From contig NC_066838.1 in NCBI RefSeq assembly GCF_001640805.2, positions 8,269,601 to 8,333,600 on the forward strand: a stretch of 64,000 bases of DNA, in the 5' to 3' direction. The translations under genes were made by a program, and so were the position numbers. Positions 14,305 to 25,979 of this stretch are shown piece by piece. This DNA comes from Lates calcarifer (lineage: Eukaryota > Chordata > Actinopteri > Centropomidae). The notes under the pieces are model-generated. The model ran no database searches, was not told where the DNA came from, and saw only the letters and a program-made list of their open reading frames with translations. Numbering within the stretch: position 1 is the stretch's first letter; every line of letters starts with the position of its first letter.

Positions 14305-16168
14305 ACAAGGCTGAAAGCAAGAATCCACACTTCTGGTACTGTCTGTACTTTAGCTGTACAACATTTTCAAGTCTCCCTCAGGATGTCCAGATTACTCAGA
14401 TGGTAGTTTGATGCATAATGTTATAACAGTGAATGTAGAAAGACCTAAAAATGTCATTAATGAAATAAAATTCTTCTCTCTCTTCATCCTGTGACTTCCC
14501 TTCTCTCTAATATAATATAATATAATACCTCCTCTTTCTCCTTTTCTGCCACTTAAGCCGTCCTCTCTCTCTCTCCTTCTCATGTACATATTCTCCTCTT
14601 CCAGGTATCCTGAAGAATCGCCTTGGCTGTCCTCCAGCACTCCAGGGTCTCTCCACCATGGGCCGAGTCCCCAGTGAGCTCAACTGGTACAGAACCTCTA
14701 CTCTGGGCCACCGAGGAGTCCCTGCTGCCTCATACGGTCGCATGTACTCCGCCACGGCTAGTGCCGGTGGAGGAACCGGCTCTCTCTCCCAGCCAGCCTC
14801 TCGCTACTCTTCCAGGGAGCACCTGGACTCCCTTGCCCGAAGGCAGCTGTCCAGGGATCCACTGGGCAGGCAGACAGTTGGGGGATCGAGGGATCGGCTG
14901 GACTCACGGGGTTCCAGGGACAACCTGGATCTCTTACCCAGGAGGAGAGAGCTGGGACTGGGGCACGGAGCAGGGCTGGGGGGCCTGGGGCTTGATCACC
15001 AGCGAGTCTCATCATCAAGGGAGAACTTGTCAGGATCCAGGGACAGACTGGACAACCACCACACGGGCAGCGTCCACGCCTCAAGGGAGGACTTGAGTGG
15101 GAACGGGGGAGCTGTTGGAGCGGGAATGGAGGGATACCTCAGCGGATCAAGGTCGCAGCTGAACACGCTAACTCGGCGGCAGGCTTCGTCCCGGGAGCAC
15201 CTGGCGGGGGCGGTGATGAGCAGCAGGTCGCGGGAACAGCTGGACACCAACGGAGTGGGAGCCCAGGCTCAGCCGTGTCGAGAGTGGCTCCGCACTCTGC
15301 CTCCCCGTCAGCCCTCACACCCCGACCAGCCCTCCTCCTCCTCTCCCCCTCCCCCAATTTCCGAGGAGCCCCAGCAAGAGCAGCTCCCTCCTTCGGCTCA
15401 CGCCAGAGGACGACTGGACTCCGCCCCTCCATGTAGGTACCCAGGTCAGACAGTCCCCCAGGTTGCAGGTTCAAATGTAAACCCTCTGGGTCGACAGCCA
15501 TCCAGTGAACACCTGGATATTCTGTCCTCCATCCTGGCGTCCTTCAGTTCCTCCGTCCTCACTCCTCCCCCTGCTGCCTCTAACCCTGGGCCTAATGGCT
15601 CCGCACACGGACCCTCTCCCTCCCCGCCCCAGTCTGCCACCTCCCACAGCATATCTGAAGTCTCCCCCGACTCTGAGTAAGTCTTTCTGCGTCGACTTTC
15701 CCTCCTCCTCTCTCTTTCTGTTTTACTGTCTTTAGCTCTTCATCATCTTCAACTTTGATCCTGTGTAAACACACATTTTACTTTCCTTCGTCTTCGTCTC
15801 CCTCTTTGTTTGCTACCTTCCTTTGACTGACTCCCTGTTCCTCAGCATCATGTCCGCTGTTCAACTCTTTCCCTCTTCTCTCTTATTATTCTTCTTCTAC
15901 CCTCTTTTTATCTCAACTTCCCTCAACTCCCTCAGTTCCACTTCCTGCTTTCCAGCTTCTTTATTTTTCTGTCCCTTGTGTCTCGGTCTCTTCAGTTTTC
16001 TAGCTCTATCTTCCTCCTCTCTCTTTGTCTTTGTGCCACTAACAGCTCATTTCCATTTTGCTCTGATATTTTCATCATTATGTGGAATTGAGTTACCGTA
16101 TGACTCTATTGATGACTTACTTTCCTTTCCTTCACCTCAGAGCCAACAGAAGTGAGGGACAGTCTTGA
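338..16168 (+). CDS. celsr3: celsr3, 3' half: GPS, seven-pass region and cytoplasmic tail (5' end outside window)
   Basis: Cadherin EGF LAG seven-pass receptor 3, a plasma-membrane adhesion GPCR of the Flamingo family used in planar cell polarity and axon tract guidance. Thirteen exons read continuously with compatible phases: 338-464, 1677-1883, 4765-4939, 5962-6074, 6871-6950, 7809-7935, 8134-8253, 9759-9856, 10511-10602, 10895-11068, 12993-13187, 14605-15676, 16141-16168. They give 868 residues after one split codon; stop TGA is at 16166-16168. The first exon encodes the Cys-rich GPS with [10 protein letters not shown]1-TM7 run from exon 2 through exon 7 (TM1 near 1700, TM7 near 8150). The tail contains [37 protein letters not shown] and GILKNRL, and ends SEGQS, all matching the mammalian CELSR3 tail. 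The GPS has R-L-G where cleavable receptors have H-L-S/T, as in human CELSR3, so self-cleavage is unlikely. Cadherin, EGF and laminin-G exons lie upstream of the window. No frameshift or stop was seen. Confidence 0.96.
2260..2352. repeat. TGTGTGCA-type minisatellite in celsr3 intron
   Basis: About 90 bases of alternating (TG)n broken by regularly spaced CA steps (GTGTGTGCAT units). It lies in the intron between the exons ending 1883 and starting 4765. It produces artificial His/Thr- and Val/Cys-rich open frames that are not genes. Confidence 0.85.
4942..4972. repeat. (AC)n directly after a celsr3 splice donor
   Basis: The donor at 4940 (GTAAC) runs straight into a 30-base (AC)n tract. More (AC)n tracts follow in the same intron at about 5252-5278 and 5358-5400. 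See the finding on AC/GT tracts at intron ends. Confidence 0.9.
8987..9034. repeat. (TG)n microsatellite, celsr3 intron
   Basis: Interrupted (TG)n of about 48 bases, with smaller TG tracts near 8734-8757 and 9057-9075 in the same intron (8254-9758). This intron ends in a GT-rich, pyrimidine-poor acceptor at 9757-9758. Confidence 0.85.
10613..10643. repeat. (CG)n(AC)n alternating tract after a celsr3 donor
   Basis: Eleven bases of strictly alternating CG followed by about 20 bases of AC, 31 bases of alternating purine/pyrimidine in all, starting ten bases into the intron after the donor at 10603. Such tracts can adopt Z-DNA. Confidence 0.8.
11130..11380. repeat. Degenerate teleost dispersed repeat in celsr3 intron
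   Basis: The stretch has the order of motifs found in a very common fish interspersed repeat: CTTGTTCAAGGACACTTGAA, a decayed 'gcaacctctgagttac' block, CATCCATCCATC, then GCATGTCTTTGG followed by a decayed GTGGCAGGAAACCC block. It is heavily mutated and has no coding capacity. Family identity is from memory of fish repeats. Confidence 0.5.
12200..12282 (+). repeat. LINE/SINE-type 3' tail relic
   Basis: TTAAATTGTCCCTTGAGGG followed by AATAAAGTACC and GAATTGAATTG resembles the widespread fish retroelement tail in which a TTGTCCCnnnnGGGA stem is followed by AATAAAGT and a short tandem tail. Only this end can be recognised. Confidence 0.45.
14272..14300. repeat. (AC)n microsatellite, celsr3 intron
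   Basis: Uninterrupted (AC)n of about 29 bases in the intron 13188-14604; nothing else recognisable surrounds it. Confidence 0.85.
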
Positions 16169-19150
16169 TGACAGCCTCCATATCCCTTTATGCATTGTGA
16201 CAGTGCTTGGCGCACCAGGGACATGTTCAAAGGTCATGGATGGTCCTGAACTACTGGGGTACACTGAGTCATTGGAGGACTGGAAACAAACTTAGGACAG
16301 AGGAGACACAGAGATAGAAAGAAAGGCAGAAAGAGCATCTGCTGAGGATAAAAGATGATGTTTGTAGGCAGGTTGTACTGTTTAAATTAAGTTTTTCAAG
16401 TCCCGCTGCCTACAATAATCTGATGTTTCTTTGGACGTTGAGTCAACCTCCTCTACTACCTAAAAACTGTTATAGACAAACACAAACTCCTCAGTTTTCC
16501 AATACAAATGTCAGCCTAATCCAGACAAGATCCGTCTAAAAGAAAAAAAAGAGAAAAGATTGTAAATAACATTTTTTATACATTTTGTATCTTTTTCATT
16601 TGAGATGAAGAAGAAATCTTGTGATGTTTTCTTTTTTTTTTTTTAATGATTGTGTCCATGTGAGGTTGTGAGTGAGGTTGGTACGAGTGCAGTCTTGTTT
16701 GTTGCTGAGGGAGAGATTTCCCCTACGAAGAAAAAAAAAAAACAACAAAAAAACAGTAAATCCCCAAATTTCTCCCCGAAAACAGTTTTTCCTCAGAAAT
16801 TTTTCCTCAAAACCCATCAACTTTGTGTATAGCATCAGGGGCCCGGCAATAGTATCTGATGAGATTATCGAAACCGCTAGATGTGGTTGAAGGGAAAATA
16901 TCAAAGTAGTGAGAAGTGATTGTAAATAGAGGAAGGGATTATAATAAGAGGAGAGATTTGATGGAATTTGATGGAGATGATTGTTCAGAAAAGGACAGCC
17001 AACGTTAAGCTAAAACACCACGTGAAGGTTTCAGAGTTGGTGGTTCAACTATTAAAGATCAGTCACAAGTGTCAAAGTATCAGCTCTTTCAGGAGATTGT
17101 GCTGTTTTGTGATCCACTGTATATGAATGTGACCTTGTCATCTGTCTGTGTATCTTTGTGCCTGGTGCTGTCTGAACCAGAACATATCAGCCCACTTGAT
17201 ATTACAGGACCGTATCTATGGTGTTCTGGGGCCCTGGCGGGTGAAGGTAGACATCTGTCTGCCTCTCTGTACGAGGCTGTAACAACCATTTAAAGCCCCT
17301 CAAGGTATTTTGCACTTTGATGCATCATGACTCAACCTGCCTCAAGAGACGCCACAGGAGCCGCCGAATCTCTCCGGCAGCATCCAGGAGACTCGTTTAT
17401 AGAAGCTTCTCACACAGAACTTCTGTGCAAATCCAAGCCAAAGGGACAGCTGCTTAAAATCGGTACAAAACATTGATGTTCTCCAGTTTTCTGTGCTGAA
17501 ATTGACTTGTGCAGGGTGTGAAAGCTATAGATGTAATTCACAGTTTTGTTTTAATCAGGATTTTGTTTTTGTCATGGAAACATGTCAAGAGAAAGTGGAG
17601 AACAGATGAAGAGGGAAGACATTATGAGTCACATGTCAGCGTGCTCAGATGTTTGTTTGGAGATCTGAAAGCAGACCTGCAGTACATATCCAACACGGTA
17701 TCTACCCAAATATATTCGCTCATGTCTGTAGCACATGAATCCCAGAATTTTTTACTTGGCTGAACACAGTTTATATATGAGAAATTACACAGAGGAGAGA
17801 CACTAGTTTTAAATCTGTAGAGTCCTGACTTTGCGTACTTACGTCCAACATTAGTCGTCCATCACTGAAGAGGTCCACACCAGAGCACATTAATACAGAT
17901 TTGCTCATGTTGTTTAGACTGCTGTGGAAAGGGTCTCAAGATCTGGCTTAGCTTCTGCAGCACAGCAGCAGTTGTGCAGAGGAGAGGAGATGTCAGTTGT
18001 GTCAGCGCTAAAAGCCTGTAAGTGGTTTTGAGATGCAGGTCTTTCCATCAGCAGCTGCTCCTCTCTCACAGCTGCTGGAGCAAGCACTGAGTTCAGGCCT
18101 TAAGGTAACAACACACAAGTATTTGTAAGCGAAGGAGACAGGCAAGCAGTCTTCAGCAGCCTTGAGAGGGATTAAGGGATTGTGAATAACATAAATGTTT
18201 TTTGTAATGAAAAAAATGCAGTGGGTTATAAAAAGTGAAGGTAAAATGAGGTTTCAGCTCTGTCAAAATGTGTTGTCTGCGTGTCCTCGAGCAGAGGGCA
18301 TTGTTACAGTCAGAAAATACTTGTAATAACACCAGAACAGCCGTGAATATAAAACAATGGGATAAAGCAGAGCACAGTGGGCACAAAAATAAATCATTCG
18401 GTACAAAACCAGACAAGTTTGGAAGGAGAACGAATCAGGTCAGAAGCCATGACTGTGTGCAAAATGTAACCGCAGGCAGGAACGCGTGGACATTACTCAT
18501 CACCGAGAGAAAAAAAAAACACAGAGAAACGGATGAAAATGCAGAGAGTGGAAATAAACACACACGTTGCACACACCTCGCCAGTGCACATCTCCCCACT
18601 ATGACTGCTGTTCTGTCATTCCCATGTCCCTGGGATGTGACAAACAAACTCATTTTGTGACAGTATTATTGCCAAAAAGTGCACCTGCAGGGGAACACTA
18701 GTCTTTTAAAGGAATACTACTCCTAAAAAAAATCCAACACTGATTCCCTCTTACTTTTTCCATTTAGTTTTTTCACAGATCCATTTTTCTTCAACTGACA
18801 ACACCTTTAACTTGTACAGACATGAGATTTATTTTATCTATTGATAATTTATTGACATTGTATTTATTTATTTTGCCATTTTGTATGAGAGGCTGCTGTT
18901 AAAGATGTATTTGTGATTTTTATTTTTTTGTTCAGATGTTTCTTTTGTTTACATGTAATGTTTCTTAAGATCTTGAGTCTCTCACTGCAACAAAGTCATA
19001 GATGGAGGACAAGAAAAGAGGGGAATGTGAAGATAAAATTGTCTATTTACACCTAGAATTACAATATGATGCAGATTAAGGACAAAGAGCTTTTAAACAT
19101 TTGAACGCTGGTTTTAACATGGCAAAATAAAACGTTGTTATATTAGTTGT
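16169..19150 (+). other. celsr3: celsr3 3' UTR (inferred extent)
   Basis: No credible ORF follows the celsr3 stop for about 3 kb, and an AATAAA at 19126-19131 is the most plausible distal poly(A) signal. The stretch contains a T-run near 16629-16642 and an A-run near 16728-16740 about 90 bases apart, which could pair in the transcript. The 3' boundary is inferred from the hexamer alone; an earlier end, for example after AATAAA near 18552, is possible. Confidence 0.5.
19126..19131 (+). promoter_or_regulatory. poly(A) signal AATAAA, probable celsr3 end
   Basis: Canonical hexamer followed within 25 bases by a TTGTTA/TTAGTTGT U/GU-rich stretch, a usual downstream element. Assigned to celsr3 because no other plus-strand gene lies upstream. 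Confidence 0.45.
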
Positions 19151-19780
19151 CTTAATCCAACCATAAGTCTGGAGTAATCTTCATTTGGTGCATTGATCCT
19201 GTCCAGACAGAATGTCAACATATGTAAACGTATCTATACTAAAAGTTGAATACTGGGTGTAAATAGTCCAGTTATATCCCAAATCAAACTTTTTTCCTCC
19301 CTGTCCACTTTTATAGATCAACTGAAGCTTCACAAGCACAAGATCAGATTGTTAACCAGGAATTTAACTGCTTTTACACATGACAGACAGCTGTCAGAAC
19401 CAGTGAAAGAACAGAACACTCCAGCTTCAGGTTAATCTGGTTTGGACCAATAGGAGCCACACAAGTGAGGGGAGACAAAAAGACTGGGTTGAGACTAAAA
19501 CGTTGTGATATGCTCTGAAAAAAAAAAGAAATGGGGGAAGTGACAGAAGGACAGAAACAGAGTGAGAGAGCGAGATGGGTAGAGGAGGAGGAGGAGGAGG
19601 AGGGATGGGAGATTGTCTTTGTTAGCTTGTGTGTTCATTATGGGATGCCTTCTATCCCGCCGTCGGCAAGGGGACGGCGGCATGGAAACAGCTGTTCCCC
19701 TGTTACCGCGGAAACAAGAGAAATGTTGGACATTAAAATAATGACTTATTCCTACAAGACTGTGTGTTTATATTTATTCT

Positions 19781-19831
<51 letters not shown>

Positions 19832-21995
19832 GTTTCATATTCATGAGCACACACATTTTCAGGTGCAAAAACCTGAGCAGAGGAAACATCCTGACAGAGA
19901 GACATGTTTTTTCTGGGAGGCTTTCTCTCTGACTTGTTTTGACTCTCAGAGTATTCTGTCACATTCAGAGGTGTACAGAGATGTTCAGCTGCCACCTTGA
20001 TTCCCAGCAACAACAGTCAGCTTGAGACAGAAGCACCCAGCTGAGACAGAAAATCATCAGTCTTTGAATAAACCTGAACATTTAAGCTGCATAGGCTAAA
20101 ACAAAAACTGGTCATAGCCCCGAGAAGTTTTAAAATTGGTAAAATTAAAAATAAATGTTTGATTTAAAACATACAGATAGGTCACAAATGACAAGGCAGC
20201 AAGTTTATTAGAAATATGCTGGGGACTTTCCTGTCAAATGTTAGATGAGAGCATTAATACCATTCCCAGTACTATGTGTGAAGTATTAGCCTGACTCTGT
20301 CCAAAGTTCATAAATATCACAAGCACATCTAAAGCTCAGACAGCAACAGCCCCTGATTCACTCTAAAATCACAAATTGTGGTTGTACAGTAACTAGGTGT
20401 AATTTTCAGCTTTGTGGAGAACTAGGCTAGCTGCTAATGCTTCTTGTCTTTATGATGAACTAGGCTAACCACTTACTTAACACACAAGTCAGTGGTCCTG
20501 ATCTTCTCACCAAAGTCTCAGCAAGAGAGCAAAGAAACATTTTTCTTGAAAATCTATTCATTTATAGAAGAGAGTGTCTTGTGAGGTGTTGGCCTTCATA
20601 GCCTGTGTAACAGCTCCACAGCTGACACAGAGTCTCTGGCACATTCTTTCAACAGATATCGTAAAGGCGGTGGAAAGCCCAGTCTATGCTTGAGATCAGA
20701 TGACAGTGAAAGTCGTAGCATGATTATTTTCATATGCATCATACCTTTTACTGTCCCTGTACACTTTGTATGGAAAGATGTGTTTGTTTTACTGTAAGCC
20801 AGAACTACTGCATGTGGAAGCTTCTTGTTTTTGTACATTCTTCCTGGTTTGGTCTTAGTCTCTGTGAACCAAAACTTAATTCTACAGCATATAACTGTAT
20901 TTTAGACGATAGTGTCTGTCCAACTTTGTGGAGACTGGAGAAGGGCTCTGCTAATGGTTTTATGAATTTGGTATAAAACAACTTGCCAGTCTGCACAGAG
21001 CCCTTACTTTACTATGCCCAGTATCAGGGGCCAAACTCACTAATGCAGTTGTGACTGAATAATAGCACCTGTCTGCAGCCAGGTTCCAAAGCCTTACCAG
21101 AAGAGCAAATTAATGACCATGGTTTAGGAATGAAATATTCACCAACTACATTTGACTGTACTGTTCTTGTCCACATGTATGTATGTTTCCTCACTCATTT
21201 ATTCAGGTGTTTTCTTTGATTTGTCTGTAATCATCTCAAACTTTGTACCAAATGCTAATTTATTTACAAACAGCTTGAGCATACATATTCATGTTAACAT
21301 GCACCACAAAAGAAGCTTTGCCAGTAATGTGTTAAAAGATTGTCCATTTAGAAATGTCACTTCATTTCTACACCTGTAGTGATTAGATTTAATCTCAGCA
21401 CATTTTAAAAATGTTTTTCAACATTTTGACCTTCACAGAAACTATCACCTTAAACATCAGTGAACATTGTGTGATTTTGAACAATGAGGCCACGTTGTAA
21501 TAAATGACAGATAAGACATAGTGATTTTGATCTCAACCCTTTAGCACAACTAAAAAGATGTGCAAGGTAAATGATTACAAGTAAATGGGATTCCTAGCAT
21601 TCCATGACATTCCACGTCTTTTCTAAAATTCCTACCACTTCTCTGTTATTTTCAATGTGTTAATTGAAAGTATTCTCTCTTAAGGCCATCCAAGAGCATC
21701 ACACTGGAGAGAGATTGGTTTGTAGTTGTTGTGACCATATGAAATAAAGTACCTGTCATGTACTGTAGTTTTGAAAAAGCTACTTTTGCACCTTTGAGTA
21801 GTGTGGAACCCAGGTAATCTTCTGCTTTAAAGTGACAGTACGTATGCTTGAGTAGTGTCAAATGCCTCATTCAGTCTTACTCATTTTGCATTGAAGTACA
21901 AAAACAATGTATAAAAATAGCAATAGGTCCATGACATATAGACAAAAAATACACAAGTGAAATAAGCACTAATAAAACAAATCCATGAGATCAGT
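19151..21995. other. Intergenic between celsr3 and the minus-strand BED-like gene
   Basis: No coding exon is supported here. The right part probably contains the 3' UTR of the minus-strand gene; minus-strand AATAAA hexamers occur at 21259-21264 and 21198-21203. A (GT)n microsatellite is at 19784-19826. Around 20400-20530 there is a decayed 'ctaggctaac' type block related to the dispersed repeat at 56380-56570. Confidence 0.5.
19784..19826. repeat. (TG)n microsatellite
   Basis: About 43 bases of uninterrupted TG in intergenic sequence. Confidence 0.9.
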
Positions 21996-24900
21996 TCATC
22001 CTGTCCGATCAGCTGTTTTCTCCTCGTCATCGCTGCTGCTGGAGGAAGACGGTGGCACGTCCTCACCCATCCTCTTTAACTTGGCTTTGTAGTACGCCTT
22101 CTTCATCCTGAAGGCCTTCTCCTTCTGTCGGACTGCTCTTCTCTTCTCTCTCACCAGCTCCTGCTCCCACGCCAGCACCTTCATCCTGTTCTCCCACTCC
22201 AGGATCTTCATCTGCTGCTGCTGCTCCAGAGCCTCTGTTCTCTGCTGGTGCTCCAGTCTCGACAGGTCTATGGAGTCGTGCTGAACCGAGCGGCGGCCTG
22301 CGTCCTCTGTGTCGCTGCCTGATGGGTGGAGGCGCTGGCTGATGAGCCTGGAGGTGCCTGTGAGGTCAGTGTTCGAAAAGGTCAGTGAATGGTCAATTCT
22401 AAACTAAATTTAGTTCCGGCACAATAGATTGAGGTAGGAAAAAACTCCCTACTCTGTAAGTAATATTTCCAACAGTGGTGGAGACTGCAGAGCTGAGCAT
22501 CACTGACTGGCCAAACAAGAACCTCTAACAACTAATAGTAGTGTACAGCTTCAGATGCAAAGTAGAAAGCAGTGGATGTCATTAGTATCTTAATATTATA
22601 ACATACTGTTTAATCCATCATCTGTCAGTTTTTGCTTCATTTTCATAGATCTTCAAACACTACTTTGAGACATTCCTTTTACACCTTAGAACTGTACTTT
22701 TACAACAAACTTATTGTCCTCCAGTGATGTTAAAGTTGCTATATGTAGGTTTTTGCTGTCACTACATAGCATAACGTTAGCATTACCAGCTGTTTACTTC
22801 ACTGTTGCTTTTACAAGCGAAGAGGTTAGAATACACCCTTTAGGCAGCGCTACGTCCTCATCCTCGCATGTTGGACTGAGGGCAGACTGGACACTAACTC
22901 AGTAACTCATTATCACAAGCTGGTATTAGAAGACGGGACGGGATGGGGCTAGCTGGTTAGCATGCTAACTTCAGTAGAAGAAAAGAAGACATAGAAAAAG
23001 AAACGAAATGAGATTACATTGCTGTTGTTTTCCACTGCTCAAGACAGCTCTAGGCAAGTAAAGGAATGAAGTTTGATGCTGAATTCACAACGTTTCTCCT
23101 AGACTGGTAAGTAAACAGGTGTTAATGCTAATGTTGGCTATGTAGCGATAGCAAAAACTTACGTATAGCACCTTTAAACATGTTAAACATACTTTGGAAT
23201 AATATCATCAACACTGGAATATCCCACATGTGATTTCTGTAATGGTAACTCTTACTGATCTCAGTTGGAGAGTCTGCACACTGACTCCATCCACAAATTT
23301 TATTAAATAGATCAAATTAATCTACTTTTAACACGTTTTTTTAAAATCCAATCAGATCTTTGACAGGCCTGATGTGGACCAAGACATCGTCCATTTAAAT
23401 ATTAATCTCTGGTAGGAGTTAGAGTGCAGGTGTTACTCTTAGGATGTGTGTATAATTACACTCCCTCATCCTCATCCTCATCCTCAGTAACAGTTACCTA
23501 AACAATGATCTTATTCAGCTAAAGGTAACTGGTGCTGTTTGTAAGACAGCTTCTTAATTAAAGGTATTATCTTGATCAGGTTAATATCACAGCTCATGTA
23601 AACATTTTCTTGCATAGGTGTGGACTGACATCAATATTTGCCAACATAAAGTTCACTGTGCAAGTGTTTCTAGGCAACAAATACTGGAGCAGCTGGCAGA
23701 GCTTTATCTGTGGGTACCTGGTGCTGTGAAGAAAGCAGAAGGAAATGTCACATCCTGTAGCTCTGCATTGTGGGAGGTGGAGTTTGTAGTAGGACTGTGT
23801 TGCAGATCTGACCAGTCACTGCCTGTTATTCTGTCCAAGGCATCACGCTGGAGGCAGATGGCCATTTGCTCCTTGGTGTCCTCACTCTGAGAAGAAGGAA
23901 ACAAAGTTGTTTCCATGATCATTTCATGCTGGCAGAGCATTTGTCATTTCTATCATTAATGTTATGTTATGAATTTTAGTTGTCCAGGTTTATCTTTATG
24001 CTGTCATTTGGTTTAAATTCTGCCAATGTGCTGAAAATAAATGTAAAACCAAAACAATCACTTTTAAATGTTTACCCGATTGACACTGCCGTTCGTCTGT
24101 CCAGCAGCATTTATCATCATCACATTGCCTGCTAATACGCAAAAAAAAGCACAGGGGAGACAGACAGGGAGGGACTGCAGGTAAATGTATTTCAGGAAAA
24201 TGAGCACAGAGCACCTCCGTCTGGTGGATCTAGAAACAACATTACCTTCCCATATAAACAGTTCAGAAACAAACACACATGACTGCAAAGTGCATTACAG
24301 CATCATGGCAGCACACTGTTGTGCATGTATGTGGAGATAACACCAAATGAAAACCGGTGTTTCTGCATTTGCAACCAACTGAACAGCAAAAAAAAAAAAA
24401 AAAAAAAAAAACTGTTCAAGCTTGGTAATGATGCATGAATTTAAATTGGATATGTGTGCATGTGAGGCACTCACATGCACACATATTTCCAGACTTAAAC
24501 AATAATAAAGTCCAAAATGTCAGCTTCAAATTTACTGTCAGTAAAGCTGTTTCAGGTTGGGCTTTGTAATTACAGTTGAAAGTTCTTGGAGATCCTACAC
24601 TTTAAAACTCTGATGTTAAATTTAGCAATTATTTAACCAGTTTCCAGGCTGGCTTCCTTACAAGTTGGACTGTTTGGTAAAATGAAACATGCTTTGGTGC
24701 AACAAAAAGAAAAAGTGAGAAGGCAGTCTTTGGTTGTACTAGCAGCAAACATGTACCTTGCTGAAGTGCACTGAACAGAATACTATGAATCCCTAAAAAC
24801 TCTAGTGATGCAGTTTTATAACTTATCCTGGTTTTTCTGTTTGCCCTAAATCTTATGGCTATTATTGATTTATTATAATGGATTAACATGTTACTGTAAT

Positions 24901-25510
24901 ATATTACAGGGTTTTTGGTACATGCAGGTTTTAAAGGTCTAACAGCACAGCACATACACCTGAGAGGAACTTTATGAAAACCATACAAGATTACAAATGA
25001 TTCACAACTCCAGAAACTGTATATTAAAAATACAACACAACAAGGTGTATTTATTGTTGTCATGCAGAAATCTGATATATGCACATAAAAAACATACAGG
25101 GCCTGACAACGAGAAGCTGTTGGAGCCAAATACACACACGCCCACCACCTCCATCAAAACTGCAACACCACAACCCACAAATATACCAGCTGAGCAAACA
25201 ACGATGATCTATTGGTTAGTATCACATGCACTCATAAATTCTGTTAAACGCGTCTCTGGGCATGCCTTTTAAACTTATGCAGTTCTCAAATTAAAGCTAA
25301 GCTACCTTCCACGAGCTTGCGGACCGCTGCTTTGTGGCCAGCTCCCCCTGCGTGGCTGGTGAGAGCAGCCTCGCCCATGGTCTGGAGTTTGATTGATTTA
25401 CAACAGGCCCTACAACGGGCGAAGTGAATGTCCTGGACATCCTTAACCAGCCAGTCCTTGTAAATTTCCTTAGAAAGCCAGGAGTCTTGGAATTTACATT
25501 TTCCAGGCAT
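21996..25510 (-). CDS. BED-like zinc-finger / basic coiled-coil protein, 262 aa, four exons
   Basis: Function not recognised. Four minus-strand exons join with compatible phases (1, 0, 1): 25510-25306, 24128-24076, 23886-23718, 22357-21996, with stop TGA at 21998-21996. Residues about 1-68 form a single-finger domain: aromatic residues in DSWLSKEIYKDWL, then CRAC, TMGEAAL and H-x5-H, giving Cys-x2-Cys...His-x5-His. This resembles BED fingers found in fish proteins related to hAT transposases. The middle is Ser/Thr/Asn-rich. The last 120 residues hold a Gln-rich segment, a long Lys/Arg/Glu coiled coil (LEWENRMKVLAWEQELVREK) and an SSSSSSDDEE acidic patch. A chromatin or DNA-binding role is inference. 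It is divergent from wdr6, whose start is about 840 bases away. A second in-phase first exon may exist at 25560-25625. Splice sites are all GT-AG. Confidence 0.72.
22730..23177. mobile_element. TTAA-flanked MITE, about 440 bp
   Basis: TTAA is present at both edges (22730-22733 and 23174-23177). Inside lie terminal inverted repeats: the left starts AGTTGCTATATGTAGG and the inverted right end starts AGGTGCTATACGTAAG. Both continue into GTTTTTGCT and CTACATAGC blocks, and similarity persists for about 80 bases (GTTAGCATTA; CTGTTTACTT). There is no coding capacity. TTAA target sites are used by piggyBac and Kolobok; the AGG-type terminus fits Kolobok better, but that assignment is inference. It lies in the intron between exons 3 and 4 of the minus-strand gene. 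Confidence 0.75.
24381..24410. repeat. Long poly(A) run (poly(T) on minus strand)
   Basis: An uninterrupted A-run of nearly 30 bases inside an intron of the minus-strand gene. It may be the tail of an old retroinsertion, but no body was recognised next to it. Confidence 0.7.
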
Positions 25511-25559
25511 AGTTAGCGGTGAAGTTAGCTGGTCCGCTACCTAACGGCCAACCTCTTAC

Positions 25560-25625
25560 CTTCTCCTGCCTCCTGATGCGTTCATGTACACTCGGAAGTT
25601 CAACAGACTTTATGTTACGAGGCAT
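25560..25625 (-). CDS. Candidate alternative first coding exon (22 codons)
   Basis: On the minus strand an ATG at 25625 opens 22 codons (MPRNIKSVELPSVHERIRRQ, then EK) ending at a strong donor, AAG then GTAAGA. Its phase (0) does not fit exon 2 of the neighbouring gene but fits exon 3 (start 23886), so an isoform skipping the zinc finger is possible. It could also be a 5' UTR segment with an upstream ORF. Confidence 0.35.
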
Positions 25626-25979
25626 TTTGATGGAAATTACTCTCTGTATTTTGACATAAATTCGTGAAATATCAATAAAGCAACAATATTACATCTACTA
25701 GAGCTACTTTATTTGACGTCTATAATATTTGTAAAAATACTCTAAAATATAATAAAAGCAAAGTGTTGAAAAAACGTCTACGTCTGCTATTGCAGCAAAG
25801 AAAGCTAATTATCTATAGTATGTTTGTCTTAGTAAGTGTCAACGAAACCTAAAGAAAGAAGGAAGCAATAAACGTAAAGTAACTAGCCTCCAAATCGTTA
25901 AAACCAGTGCGTATGACTGAAGCTTTTCATGCTTTTATTTCCAGAAAACACATGAACGCAGCACAATTCGGTCACAAGT

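Noticed and set aside
14758..15652. Antisense ORFs of 68-120 aa over the celsr3 tail exon
   Set aside because: They are shadows of a GC-rich coding exon whose plus-strand reading matches CELSR3 through to the conserved C-terminus.
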